From Mermis nigrescens (Eukaryota > Nematoda > Enoplea > Mermithida > Mermithidae): a stretch of DNA of 64,000 nt. The notes beneath the pieces were generated by a model. It did not search any database. It was not told the origin of the DNA and worked only from the letters and a program-made list of their open reading frames with translations. The DNA is taken from contig JAVLUZ010000157.1 of the NCBI GenBank assembly GCA_036768485.1, positions 13,194,011-13,258,010 of the forward strand. Direction: 5' to 3'. Position numbers and translations under genes: made by a program. Shown one piece after another: positions 38,656 to 50,111 of the stretch. The number at the start of each line of letters is the position of its first letter. Within the stretch, counting starts at the first letter, position 1.

Positions 38656-41400
38656 AATGGAAGGACAATGGGAGCGAACCACACCCTACTCCAGCAGCAT
38701 TGGTTGGTCAGATTGCTTCCCCCTCTGCTACTGAAGTCAATTTTCCGAATATTTTTAGTCAATTAAGGCATAATGGGAGAAAATCGCCTGTCAATCAAAC
38801 AACTTCAGCTAGTCAGATTACTTCCACTACTGCTACGACATCTAGGATGGGTGGAGGTAAGGGCGGGTTGGAGGGGCTGGTAAGTTTTAGACTTAAAAAG
38901 TTTTTCTTTATTATTGCTTTTCTTTTCAAGATTCGTTTAAAGCTAAATATATTCACAAATTTGAAGAATAAGTATGATCATGGAGTTGTGTTACTTTTGA
39001 GAAAAGTTGAGAAGCTTCAACTTCGCTATGATAAGCTTCAGTTGGATGTTGCATTTCTTAGAGAATGCATTGATAATGATTTGCTTCCTAAATTTCTGGC
39101 TTTCAAGGTTTCTAATAGGATGCTTAAGCGTTCTAAATGTTACATAACATGCCAGAGGCTTCTGCTAAATGAGGAATTGAAAGTTAAAATCAAAGAGGTT
39201 GAAAGAGTCCTAAGAGATTTGAAGGAGCAGATTACTTTGTTTAATTCACGAGTATCCTGGCTGGATTCTCAGGTAGCATTAACATACATTAGACGCAATG
39301 TGTCTAAATCTCTCAACCATGTTAGACAGTTGCATAGCAAGAAGGTAAAAAACTTGCTTATGCATAAAAGTGTCAATAGTATCAATCCTGAAAAGGTTGT
39401 AGTTAATTTAAGTAACCGAGTTTTGACAGCTCATGAGAAGCTGGTGTTGTCTTATGGTATGAAGTACTCTATTACACCTAGGAAGATCGAGTATGGTGAT
39501 TATCTGCTACCTTTTGAGAAACTGATGGGTTTCCTCAAGAAACAAACTGCCTTTAACTGTGACAATGTAAAAATGCAGATGATCAAGAATCAATTGCGAG
39601 ACATTGCTCTTAGCTCATATTTTAATTATGATAAGAAGCATTGCGATAATCTATCAAAGCGTGACTATGAAATCCTCAGCAATCTGTCAAAAGACAAGAA
39701 TATCATTGTTCTAAAGGCAGATAAGGGTAATCAAGTAGTAATTCTGAACAAAGATGACTACATTAGGAAGTTGAATGATGTCTTGAATGATATCTCAAAG
39801 TTCAAAGTCATTGACTGTAATCCTTGTCAGTTTATGCGCTCAGTTGAGAAACGCATATCAGCCCATATACTGAAGGTTCATAAACAGAATGGACTATCTG
39901 CTGATGTCTATAAAAGTATAAATCCTGTAGGATGCAGTTATGGCAGGCTATATGGCTTGCCTAAGACTCATAAGAGAGATGTTCCTTTAAGACCAATCTT
40001 GTCAGCCATCAACACTCCAACTTATAAGTTGGCTAAGTATTTTGTGCCGATCCTACAAGACATAAGTACTAATGAATACACTTTATGTGACACTGGTAGT
40101 TTCCTGACAAGACTCAAGGCTTTTACATTCAAAAGCCATCATTTTATGGCTAGTCTTGATGTTCAAAGCTTGTTCACTAATATTCCACTCAATGAGACCA
40201 TTGACATATGTATTAGGAAACTATTTGATGATCAGAATGTCATGTTAGTAAATAACATGAATTGTCATCAATTCAAACTGCTTCTAGAACTTGCAGTTAA
40301 AGAGTGTTACTTTACTTGTAATGGTAAAATCTATCAACAGATAGATGGTGTTGCTATGGGTAATCCGCTTGGCCCAGTTCTTGCCAACATTTTCTTGAGC
40401 CATCATGAAACAAAGTGGCTCAGAGACTGTAGTATAAAGATTAGACCCAAGTTTTATGTACGTTATGTTGATGACACATTTGTAGTGTTTTCTGACAGAA
40501 ATCAGCCTAGAAAGTTCTGTGATTACATGAATCAGCAACATCCTAATATGAATTTCACATTTGAAACTGAATGTGACAAGAAATTAAATTTCCTTGATGT
40601 GCTTGTTGAAAGGAAGTCCGATGATATTGTCACATCATCATATCAGAAACCCACATTTTCTGGCCTTTATGCCAAATTGTCTAGCTTCATTCCTTTTGCC
40701 TATAAAGTTGGTTTAATAAAGACACTTGTGAGTCGTATTCACATGATTTGTAACTCATATCAGACTTTTGTCTCTGATATTGACAAGCTGAAGCAGACTC
40801 TACTGCAAAATGAGTATCCGCTTAGCTTGATTGATAAGGTCATATCAGACTTTATGACAAAAGTTTATAGTAAGAGTGATGACATAAAATTCGGGTGTGA
40901 TAAACTATGCTATTCTCTTGTTTTGCCTTACACTGGTGTGCATGGCTACAATGTACGCAGCAGAATTCTAAAGGTTATATCTGCATTTTACCCTCAGATT
41001 AGAGTAAAGGTTTGTTTACAAACCTGTTATGTGTATCAGCCGGTTTTTCAAGAACAAGGATGCTGTACCTGCTAAGCTACTCTCAAATTTAGTATATAAG
41101 TATACGTGTTCTAGCTGTATGGCTAGTTACATCGGTGAAACTCGCCGACATTTTGGGAGTAGAATGGCAGAGCATACTGGCATCTCATTTGCTACAGGAA
41201 AGCCAATTCAGGGTGATAGTTTATCTGCTATTCACAAACATATCTCAAATAGCAATCATCCAATTACATCAGATTGCTTCAAGGTTATCAGTCGAGCATC
41301 CAACTCTTTTGATCTTTTAATCAAGGAGTCATTATACATAGCACGTGATCGTCCTATTCTCAATAATAATGTTTCATCATATCCTTTAAATTTGTTTTAA
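38604..41400 (+). pseudogene. Penelope-like polyprotein, frameshifted (unit 2)
   Basis: The protein matches unit 1 through the RT and up to about residue 807. A single extra base near 41007-41010 ('gagtaaagg' instead of 'gagtaagg') then shifts the frame, and the first ORF ends at 41075 in a short false tail. The GIY-YIG part continues in another frame (41029-41400, 'MCISRFFKNKDAVPAKLL' onward). The RT is therefore intact but separated from its endonuclease. As the only clear lesion in ~3 kb, it is either very young or a sequencing/assembly error. Confidence 0.88.
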
Positions 41401-41531
41401 TTTACCATATTTTTCTTTTTCTTAAAGCTTTAAATCTTTTATTATTATCTTTATAATTTAATGGTAGGTTTAAACTTTAAGCTCCTCTTAGTTTACAACT
41501 CTCGCTTAGCAAGCTCATTTTTCGAAACAAT

Positions 41532-41803
41532 AAACCTACTTATCTGAATAAGGTTTATAAGCCAATGCACAGTCATTTCCTTGGACGCTGAAAGTTTTTT
41601 CCAATCAGGTTTTATAATTAGGTTAATTTAAGCTGTTTCTTAACATGATTTATTTTCTGTACTTTCATTTGTTTATTTTATTTATTAAAAATTATTTTCT
41701 GCTTCACTGAAGGTTGCCCTTTTATTTAACGATTTTCAGACCGTGCAATGCAAAGCAACATTCTTCGTAATTGCATGATTAAATCATGTCAAAGTCGTAG
41801 TAG
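41532..41803. other. Unassigned flank of PLE array
   Basis: AT-rich sequence immediately 3' of the array. No copy of the hammerhead-like head is present. Nothing else recognised. Confidence 0.4.
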
Positions 41804-41811
41804 GTAGGTGC

Positions 41812-42097
41812 CACGCCTAGGCGTGGGGGGTTGGGAGGTATGCACCCCCCCCAAGAAAACCAAAATGCCCCCGCATAAATCAGAATACCCCCCCCTCCAG
41901 AAATCAAAATACCCCCCAGAATTGAATTTGTGAAATTTTTTCGTTTTTTTGCAATTTTTTGATGCCAATGGGTAGTGCTTGATGAGAAACGTCGAAAAAT
42001 GGTGTTTTTTACGCCATACCACCATTTTTAAGGCCACTTTTTTGACCTTTGAAAAATCTTGCGACCCCCCTCAGAATTTTCTTGCTGCCCAAGTATA
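41812..42097 (-). mobile_element. hAT-like MITE family C, copy 6
   Basis: 286 bp. On the + strand it starts 'cacgcctaggcgtgg' and ends 'cttgctgcccaagtata'. The flanking 8-mers 'gtaggtgc' (41804-41811) and 'gtaggtac' (42098-42105) match at 7 of 8 positions. Confidence 0.85.
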
Positions 42098-42114
42098 GTA
42101 GGTACTTATTTTAT

Positions 42115-42400
42115 AACTATATTCTATTTCACGAAACCAAGTGAATGAATCACAATTTCCGAATCAATAAACACCGATTACAAATGCGGTTTAAACTGAA
42201 GCGAAAAGTAACAAAAAATTCAGATCATAAGGGTATACCTATGTATAGTCTGTTTCATTTAACTTTGCGGTTTTCTTTTAAATTTTCTGCAAGAATCAGG
42301 CTACAAAAGTGGTTTAAAATGTTGATGCAGTTATGCGGCTTAGCAATAGCGCACGTCTCCGTATGATACGTTATACTGTAGAATATCATATCTACCTTAT
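42115..42400. repeat. Interspersed repeat, pair with 46150-46345
   Basis: Shares 'tctattt/cacgaaacc..gtg', 'gaatcacaattt.c.ga', 'atcaat.aa..accgatta' and 'gtttaaa.t.aagc.aaaa' with 46150-46345. This ancient unit borders the PLE target site. No ORF is conserved. Confidence 0.5.
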
Positions 42401-42452
42401 TAGTCTATAACACTTTTGTAATCACTTTAAATTTTTTCAAAAACTTCAAAGC

Positions 42453-45076
42453 GAAATGAAACATAGTTTTGAAAAATGAGCTTGTTAAGTGAAAGTTGTA
42501 AACCAAGATATATTCACATATTTGAAGAATAAGTATGATCATGGAGTTGTGTTGCTTTTGAGAAAAGTAAGCTTCAGTTGGATGTTGCATTTCTTTAGGA
42601 ATGCATTGATAATGATTTGCTTCCTGAATTTCTAGCTTTCAAGGTTTCTAATAGGATGCTTAAGCGTTCTAAGTGTTACATAACATGCCAGAGGCCTCTG
42701 CTAAATGAGGAATTGAAAGGTAAAATCAAAGAGGTCGAAAGAGTCCTAAGAGATTTGAAGGCACAGATAACCTTATTTGATTCAAGATTATCCTGGCTGA
42801 ATTCTCCGGTATCATTAACATACATTAGACGCAATGTGTCTAAATCTCTGAACCATGTTAGACATTTGCATAGCAAGAAGGTAAAAAACTTACTTATGCA
42901 TAAAAGTGTTGATAGTATTGATCCTGACAAGGTTGTGGTTAATTTTAGTAACCGAGTTTTGACAGCTCATGAGAAGCTTGTCTTGTCTTATGGTATGAAG
43001 TACTCTATTACACCTAGGAAGATCGAGTATGGTGATTATTTGCTGCCTTTTGAGAAACTGATAGGTTTCCTCAATAAACAAACTGCCTTTAAGTGTGATA
43101 ATGTAAAAATGCAAATGATCAAGAATCAATTGCGTGACATTGCTCTTAGCTCATACTTTAATTATGATAAGAAGCATTGTGATAATCTGTCAAAGCGTGA
43201 CTATGAAATCCTCAGTAATCTGTCAAAAGACAAGAATATCATTGTCCTAAAGGCAGATAAGGGTAACCAAGTTGTAATTTTGAACAAAGATGACTACATT
43301 AGGAAGTTGAATGATGTCTTGAATGATATCTCAAAGTTCAAAGTCATTGACTGTATGTAATCCTTGTCAGTTTATACGCTCAGTTCAGAAACGCATATCA
43401 GCCCGTATACTAAAGGTTCATAAGCAGAATGGACTATCTGCTGATATGTATAAAAGTATAAATCCTGTAGGATGCAGTTATGGCAGACTATATGGCTTGC
43501 CTAAGACCCATAAGAGAGATGTTCCTCTAAGACCGATCTTGTCAGCCATCAACACTCCAACTTATAAGTTGGCTAAGTATTTTGTGCCGATCCTACAAGA
43601 CATAAGTACACTGGTAGTTTCCTGACAAGACTCAAGGCCTTTACATTCAAAAGCCATCATTTTATGGCTAGTCTTGATGTTCAAAGCTTGTCCACTAATA
43701 TTCCACTCAATGAGACCATTGACATATGTATTAGGAAACTATTTGATGATCAGAATGTCATGTTAGTAAATAACATGAATTGTCATCAATTAAAACTGCT
43801 TCTAGATCTTGCAGTTAAAGAGTGTTACTTTACGCGCAATGGTTAAATCTATCAACAGATATATGGTGTTGCTATGGGTAATCCGCTTGGCCAAGTTCAT
43901 GCCAACATTTTCTTGAGCTATCATGAAACAAAGTGGCTCAGAGACTACAATATAAAGATCAGACCCAAGTTTTATGTACGTTATGTTGATGACACATTTG
44001 TAGTTTTTTCTGACAGAAATCAGCCTACTAAGTTCTGTGATTACATGAATCAGCAACATCCTAATATGAAGTTCACATTTGAAACTGAATGTGACAAGAA
44101 ATTAAATCTCCTTGATGTTCTTGTTGAAAGGAAGTCCGATGATATTGTGACATCATCATATCAGAAACCTACATTTTCTGGCCTTTATGCCAAATTGTCT
44201 AGCTTCATTCCTTTTGCTATAAAGTTGGTTTAATAAGGACACTTGTGAGTCGCATTTACATGATTTGTAACTCACATCAGACTTTTGTCTCTGATGTTGA
44301 CAAGCTGAAGCAGACTCTACTACAAAATGAGTATCCCCTTAGCTTGATCGATAAGGTCGTATCAGACTTTATGACAAAGGTGTATAATAAGAGTGATGAA
44401 ATAAAAGTCGGTTGTGATAAATTATGCTAATTCTCTTGTTTTGCCTTACACTGGTGTGCATGGCTACAATGTACGCAGCAGAATTCTAAAGCTTATATCT
44501 GCATTTTACCCTCAGATTAGAGTAAGGTTTGTTTACAAACCTGTCAAATGTATAAGCCGGTTTTTCAAGAACAAGGATGCTGTACCTGCTAAGCTACTCT
44601 CAAATTTAGTATATAAGTATACGTGTTCTAGCTGTATGGCTAGTTACATTGGCGAAACTCGCCGAAATTTTGGGAGTAGAATTGCAGAGCAAACTGGCAT
44701 CTCATTTGCTACAGGAAAGCCAATTCAGGGTGATAGCTTATCTGCTATTCACAAACATATCTCAAATAGCAATCATTTAATTACATCAGATGCTTCAAGG
44801 TTATTAGTCGAGCATCCAACTCTTTTGATCTTTTAATCAAGGAGTCGTAATACATAGCACGTGATCGTCCTATTCTCAACAATAATTTTTCATCATATCC
44901 TCTAAATTTGTTTTAATTTACTAAAATCCCACCTTTTTCATTTTCTTATAGTTTAAAATCTTTTATAATTATCTTTATAATTTAATGGTATGTTTAACCT
45001 TTAAGTTTCTCTTGGTTTACAACTCTCGCTTAACAAGCTCATTTCTCAAAACTATTACCTAGTGAAATGAAACATA
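42453..45076 (+). mobile_element. Decayed PLE copy 3 with inverted 5' tip and 13-bp TSD
   Basis: Flanked by 'gaaatgaaacata' at 42453-42465 and 45064-45076, a perfect 13-bp target duplication. From 42466 to about 42508 the sequence is the reverse complement of the element's own 3' terminus ('gttttgaaaaatgagcttgtt' faces the end near 45030-45050). From about 42508 onward it is a 5'-truncated forward copy that lacks the hammerhead-like head and the first ~110 codons. Such 5' inversions are typical of target-primed integration of Penelope-like elements. Confidence 0.85.
42508..44900 (+). pseudogene. PLE RT/GIY-YIG pseudogene, copy 3
   Basis: Recognisable along its length against unit 1 but broken several times: a 4-bp insertion near 43353 ('ctgtatgtaatcc'), a ~22-bp deletion near 43608 ('agtacactggtag'), a TAA at about 43845 in the GKIYQQ region, a one-base deletion near 44217, an inserted base near 44428, and loss of frame in the final GIY-YIG segment near 44790. 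The RT catalytic YVDD is still readable at 43981-43992. Motif A has 'LSTNIP' where unit 1 has LFTNIP. It is the older relative of the array, with several percent divergence by eye. Confidence 0.88.
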
Positions 45077-46576
45077 CTATATTTTATGACTACAGTTGTA
45101 ACTGCGAGAGTTACATGTATAGGCGAACTTGCCTTAGCAGTTCGCGGTAGCCATCACATAGCCAATACTAGTAGCTATCTACGATAGTGTACTGTGGGCT
45201 ATGCCTTCGGTCTTCCCACTTTTTCCCCAATTTTCAATAATAAAACACAATAAGATACTTGTCCGGTAGCATAGAGTTAAGTGTATGATAATAGTAATTG
45301 TTTAATGCATACCGCTTGTGTAATCGATAACATTCGATCTGAGATAAAAGTGTATTAGTATTACGTTGATTTGATCTTTGTTTATTTTACTGTAATGGTC
45401 CTTGAGGCCAGTGTACAGAGAGTTCTTGTGAGTTGTGTTGTTGGTAGTCTCGTTGGCCACCGTACGTGTGTATAGTTCGTACGTTTTCGTTTTTCGTTTT
45501 GCTTTATTTGGTTGCCCGGCTACAGGCCGTGGATTCTTCGTTCGAAATAAAATAGAGAAAAACCTACCCAGGGGTTTTTGGTTATACCGAGGGTTAGGTC
45601 GGTTACTGCCCACGTCGAGGATTTCAACTCACCCGAGTGGAAGGATAGGTAATTTCCGTGTGTTGCTACTTTTATCCGAAAGTCCCAATTCTTTCTTCAA
45701 ACCCAAAATTAATCAAAAATATTATTTAATCTTTAGAGATGATTGATCAGTGTAGAGCTCAATGTTGTTGTTTTCAAAGTTTATTGTGCTACACATATTA
45801 GGAACCAAAAACATTTCGGATCAGGCACTGATTGGAAAAGAAGTTAAATATTCAACTTGAGCCTTGAGATAGGTCAACTGACCTCCGCGGCAAATTCCGA
45901 GATTAGGTAGGTAGCCTTAGGTCTTAGGGCGTAGCTGCTGAGATCACCCGACCAGAAGCAGCCAGCAATATTAGGGCTGAGGGGATCGAAGCCGTAAGGT
46001 CTGTAAGGGCCCAAAGATCGAAAGCTATCCAGGGCTGCGCGATCGGGGCCAGCGCTAAGCGTAGACTTAAGTACCTACGTACCTAAGTAATTCTCGAAGG
46101 CAAATACACCCGTCCTATGTTGATTCTTAGTAGACATAGGGCGGCTCTATATTTACACAGTCTATTCACGAAACCTTGTGCATGGATCACAATTTGCAGA
46201 TCAATGCAAACCAATTACGAATACTGTTTAAATTAAAGCAAAAACCACGATGCTGTACATAGCAATTGATAAGCCTATGAAGCTTTTCCATGCGAAATTC
46301 TATTACAGTAGGCTGCCTAGAAGCCACTTTTGTAGCTACTCACTTGAGCGGGGAAAATTGATTTCCATGCACGAGATTTCGTGATATAGACTTTATTCAC
46401 ATGAAACGCAACATGCATAGATATTAATAGAAAATTTAATCATTAAAAATTTTAACTTGCTCGAAAAGCACTTTGACAAGATCTGTAAGGTTATATTTTT
46501 ACGCATGTAAGTAGTCATTTGAGAGTTACTATACTTGCTTTATCGTGAGCTCGCCGCAGTTCAGGCAGGGCAGGAC
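45077..46576. other. Gene-free stretch; possible solo LTR
   Basis: No coding gene. The region 45086-45605 has some LTR-like traits: it begins 'tgtaactgcgagagttac', contains AATAAA near 45546, and is followed by 'ctgcccacgtcgagg', loosely like a primer-binding site. No target duplication was found, so I leave it unassigned. Repeat 46150-46345 is the partner of 42115-42400. Confidence 0.3.
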
Positions 46577-47263
46577 TGTTCCTTCAGGGTTGCCAACTTG
46601 TCCGGAAACCGGACATTTATGTCCGGTTTTCAGGCTTGAGTTCCGGTTTTGTCCGGTCGACTGTCATGTCCGGTTTTTTAAGCAGTTGGTCCGCTTTTGT
46701 CCGGTTTCCAAATGCAAAAATGCGTCTTAAAAAAGGTAAAACTTGAAAAATGTTTCGGCGCTTCGCGCCGAATTGATTTAAATCATACTTGTTATTAATC
46801 TTTAAGCCACGCTGCACCAATTGCAGCATTTTTATCGACAATCTGGTTTAGAACTACGCTACGATTGAAAATCCTTATCTTCTGTACGGATTTGGTTAGT
46901 TTTTGTAATGCAAAAATGCGTTCTAAAGCTAAAATTTCAAAATTTTCTGAGGCTTCGCGCCATTTGATAAATTGCAGTTTTTATTGTGAAAAGAGACTTT
47001 AGAATTGGCTAAACTGCTTTACTGAAGGAAGGAAATTCAGATTTAAACAGAAATAACGTATTCTGATCGTGATATTTTCAGTAGAGCGCGAAATTTTTTT
47101 ACAAAAAGTACATCAAACACCGCTATGACATGTGTACATAGGATTTTCTACTTAAAAAACACTGATTTTTGAATACAGGCGGCCTGTTTTAAACGTTTTT
47201 AGACCCCAAAAAACGTGGAAAAAGGTTGTAAAGAGTGGAAAAACATTTTGGGTCTGGTCTATA

Positions 47264-47479
47264 ATGTCAACCAAATCGCTGGGAAAAAACGGTGTTCGGG
47301 AACCAGGTTTCAAATCGTGGCTAGTAGAATTCTCAGACGGTTCTGCTCTCTGTAAATTATGTTCTGCTAAACTACGCCCAAAACACGATGCTTTTTTTAA
47401 TCATGTTAAAACGGCCAAGCACATTAAAGCCATTAGTTTTAAAGCCAAAACATTACCTCATTTGCATTGTCTGCTTTAA
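47264..47479 (+). pseudogene. hAT transposase N-terminal zinc-finger remnant
   Basis: A 71-residue ORF from ATG. It has a BED/C2H2-like finger: 'ALCKLCSAKL' (Cys pair) followed by 'FFNHVKTAKH' (His pair), as in the DNA-binding head of many hAT-type transposases and the domesticated ZNF proteins derived from them. The frame ends where the central catalytic domain should begin. Confidence 0.7.
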
Positions 47480-47787
47480 GTTTTCCCTTTTCTAATGTTA
47501 GCGTTGAACGCGGTTTTTCTGTATTAAATTTGCTGAAGACCAAACTACGAAATCGCTTAGATGTCAAAACTACTGACGCTTTATTACGTGTTCGTTTTTT
47601 ACTGTCTTTGAAGGGCGAGAATTGTTTCACCTTTACTGTTACTGATCCAACGCTTAAATTGCTTAACACTACAATGTACGGTCGTAGCATTTGTGATGAT
47701 GATATTGTGTGTCTTGATGAATCGTTATCACTTTCTGATGAAGCCTTTTTTAATGTGCAAAATGCGTTTAATAGGATAGATAATTAA
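47467..47787 (+). pseudogene. hAT C-terminal dimerisation domain remnant
   Basis: Encodes 'LSFPFSNVSVERGFSVLN' then 'LKTKLRNRLDVKTTDALL', the diagnostic hAT family C-terminal dimerisation segment (P.SN..VER.FS....KTK.RNRL), followed by ~45 more residues to a stop. It is in a different frame from the zinc-finger remnant. The DDE catalytic core between them has been deleted. Confidence 0.8.
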
Positions 47788-47963
47788 GTGCAATAGTTGA
47801 TTTGAATAAATTTTAGCCACTTTGTTATTTGTCAAGTGTATACATCGTTTGTCCGGTTTTGTCCGGAATTTTACTGTGCTCTGTCCGGTTTTGTCCGGTT
47901 TTAAATGTTGGTATGTCCGGTTGGTCTTTTCAGAGTTGGCAACACTGGTTCCTCTCCACCAGG

Positions 47964-48119
47964 GTTACCAGGTGCAGTGCATTTGCGCTAAATTTATTGT
48001 ATTTCGAAGCGTATAGTGCATAATTTAGTGCTGGAGGCTTTTAGTGCAATTTAGGGTTTTTCAGTGCATTTTTTGTGCATTCAAGATTTGTTTTATTGTA
48101 CCGATAGTTATGCTGTTCA
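47964..48119 (+). mobile_element. hAT-like end fragment (TTTAGTGCAATTT type)
   Basis: Starts 'ccagggttaccaggtgcagtg' and repeats 'tagtgca' several times. A similar terminus, inverted ('tttttagtgcaatttctag...cctggcaactttg'), ends about 70 bp upstream of the Spt5 start codon (56425-56463). Only one end is visible here. Confidence 0.45.
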
Positions 48120-48128
48120 GGCATTAGC

Positions 48129-48819
48129 ACTGGGATGAAAAAACCCAGATTTGAAAATTTCGAATTTTGGCTTTTTTGTGGGTTTTTTCTTGGTTTTTTA
48201 AGGTTTTTTATGGTTTTTTTATAAAAATTCTAGCTCGAGCTATAGATAGTAGCTGAGAATACTTTAACACTTCAAGACACAAAACAATACAAGTAAACAA
48301 CAACTTTATTTAGCTAATACACAAAATTCAACAACAAAATTGGTCATTCACAAGCACAATCCATGCTGTGTGAACAGAATGAAAAATTGGGCAGAGAAAT
48401 TTTTAAATGCATAATATTGAAATTTCTTCATAAATTCTGCTCTGCTTCAAGAAAAAAACAAAAAAATTTGCCATATTAGTAGATAAATCCATGCCACATT
48501 GCCACATGGCCTTTATTGGGCGGCTTTTCTCATTTGAAAAGTATATACTATAGGAGAAAAACAGCAACAGGAAGGAGGAGAGGATGAGAATGGATGGACA
48601 CTTAATCTCGTGCATCGCAAGCAATTGTAAAAGGAACAACCATGATACAAAAAACATTGACAATACACAGTATTTAATTCCAAATTAAATAAATTCTTAA
48701 CCTGTGGATAAAAAACCCAAAAAACCCAAAACCCAACAATTTCTTGCACACAAAAAACCCACAAAAAACCCAAAAATCCCAAAAACCCAATTTAAAAAAA
48801 CCCAGCCTTGCCAACCCTG
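48129..48819. mobile_element. hAT-like non-autonomous element, perfect TSD
   Basis: 691 bp, flanked by 'gcattagc' at 48121-48128 and 48820-48827. The left end 'actgggatgaaaaaaccc' and the right end '..ccttgccaaccctgg' are only loosely inverted, but both sides are built of G(T)n / C(A)n runs ('gggttttttg', 'aaaaacccaa'). No transposase ORF. Confidence 0.75.
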
Positions 48820-49100
48820 GGCATTAGCTGGTTCACATATGTATTAACATAGTCATGTTATAAGGGCGTATGTGTGCAGTCGGTAGCATCTGAGGAAACG
48901 AGAGAATGTTGCTTACAGTCGGATTTGAAACGTAGACCTCTTGCTCTAAAGTCCTGAACCATAACCAATAGACTAATGCTGGTTAATTTCAATCAAATCA
49001 ATCGAAAGTTTATTTGTCATCAAACGTAAAGATTGATTGCACGGTATCGTAATGTTTTGCTGGTTTACCAGCTAATTAGGCTTAGGCTTAGTATCATGGA

Positions 49101-49240
49101 CTGACCAAAACGTTGGTGCCAGCGTTTAAAATAAGCCTGAGTAATGGGATGTGACGAGCGGAGCAAGCGAAGCGAGTGACGCGAGTTGCATCCGTTTACT
49201 TAGGCTTATTTTAAATGCTGGCACCAAAATTTTGGTCAGT
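49101..49240. mobile_element. Foldback MITE, 140 bp
   Basis: Nearly the whole unit is one hairpin: CTGACCAAAACGTTGGTGCC.. faces ..GGCACCAAAATTTTGGTCAG, and both arms then continue with 'taaaataagcct'. The loop is built of 'gagcggagcaagcgaagcg'. A relative with the same TTGGTGCCAG core sits at 50112-50247. Confidence 0.8.
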
Positions 49241-49331
49241 CACATGAAACTACTGAAAAATCGGAGGACTGCTCTATTTGTTTTCGACCTGACTTAAATC
49301 AAACCAGTTGGTGGCAGCACCGGATACTACT

Positions 49332-49348
49332 TAATAATAATAATAATA

Positions 49349-49428
<80 letters not shown>
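49332..49428. repeat. (AAT)n microsatellite
   Basis: About 97 bp of TAA units with one early interruption ('aatataataa'). Confidence 0.95.
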
Positions 49429-49440
49429 TTTATTAGCTAA

Positions 49441-49858
49441 TTACTACCGTAGAAAATGCAATAAAAAATTAGGGTGAATTCTAGGATATATCTATTTTCC
49501 AAATTTCAAAAAATAGTGTTTTTATGGGATTTCAAGCAGTTATCTTTAACATAAAAGGTGAAAAAACAGACGAAAAAGCCTTTGATTGAAAAAAAATTAG
49601 AAGAATTTAATTTTTTTATCTTTGTATTTCCTTTTGTTCAGTCGCTATTTTATGATGTATTCCCTTTTTATCATATTTTTTTATTTCTTACAATAAACAC
49701 TTTCTTTATCTTGTCTTGTCTATTTTTTCAACTTTTATATTAAACAATCCTACTTGAATTCACATAAAAACGCTATTCTCACCCTAATCAACGTCTTCAC
49801 TGTCGCTTGAATCATATTCTGGGAATTGAACCTCTTGTTTCTTCAAGGGGTCGTACGA
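49441..49858. other. Gene-free stretch 3' of the transposase gene
   Basis: T-rich sequence between the (AAT)n tract and the transposase stop codon. No element ends or terminator-like signal that I can define. Confidence 0.4.
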
Positions 49859-50111
49859 TCAGGCCGCCAACTTCAAAAATTCCACTGTACGGTCGAGTTT
49901 ACATTCTTGACACTTCTTTAAGAACATGTATTTCGCCAGGTTGCTGGGAATATGCGATTTTTTGCGGTTCGACGATGTGAACACTGCCTTTGCAGCTCTC
50001 CAAGTTGACTCTATCGCATTCGTATGGGCGCCTGTGTCTTTATCTTTGAACGTTATGCTGTGGTTTACCTGCATGAAAGAACTAATTAGATATCTTAGGG
50101 CTCTGTGTGTC

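Larger units (their letters stand above)
34991..41531 (+). mobile_element. Tandem Penelope-like element array
   Basis: Three head-to-tail units. A 5'-truncated one (34991-35600) is followed by two full units (35601-38565 and 38566-41531) with a period of 2965 bp. All three end at the same text '..tttttcgaaacaat'. The full units begin 'tccttcataatcagtcg', and a hammerhead-like motif follows. A truncated upstream unit joined to a full one is the 'pseudo-LTR' arrangement known for Penelope-like elements. The units look nearly identical, which implies very recent duplication (or an assembly artefact). I see no clear target duplication at the outer borders. Confidence 0.9.
46585..47947 (+). mobile_element. 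hAT element, internally deleted
   Basis: Terminal inverted repeats are CAGGGTTGCCAACTT (left) and, reverse-complemented, CAGTGTTGCCAACTCT (right). The flanks read 'gttccttc' and 'gttcctct', an imperfect 8-bp duplication (the border is uncertain by one base). Both subterminal regions are rich in TGTCCGGTTTTGTCCGG repeats (46603-46710 and 47852-47930), probable transposase-binding sites. The interior keeps only the two ends of a transposase gene, so the copy is non-autonomous. Confidence 0.85.

Noticed and set aside
34991..41531. LTR retrotransposon (long direct repeats flanking an RT)
   Set aside because: RT motifs and the C-terminal GIY-YIG are Penelope-type. There is no gag, protease, integrase or primer-binding site; the direct repeats are unit duplications.
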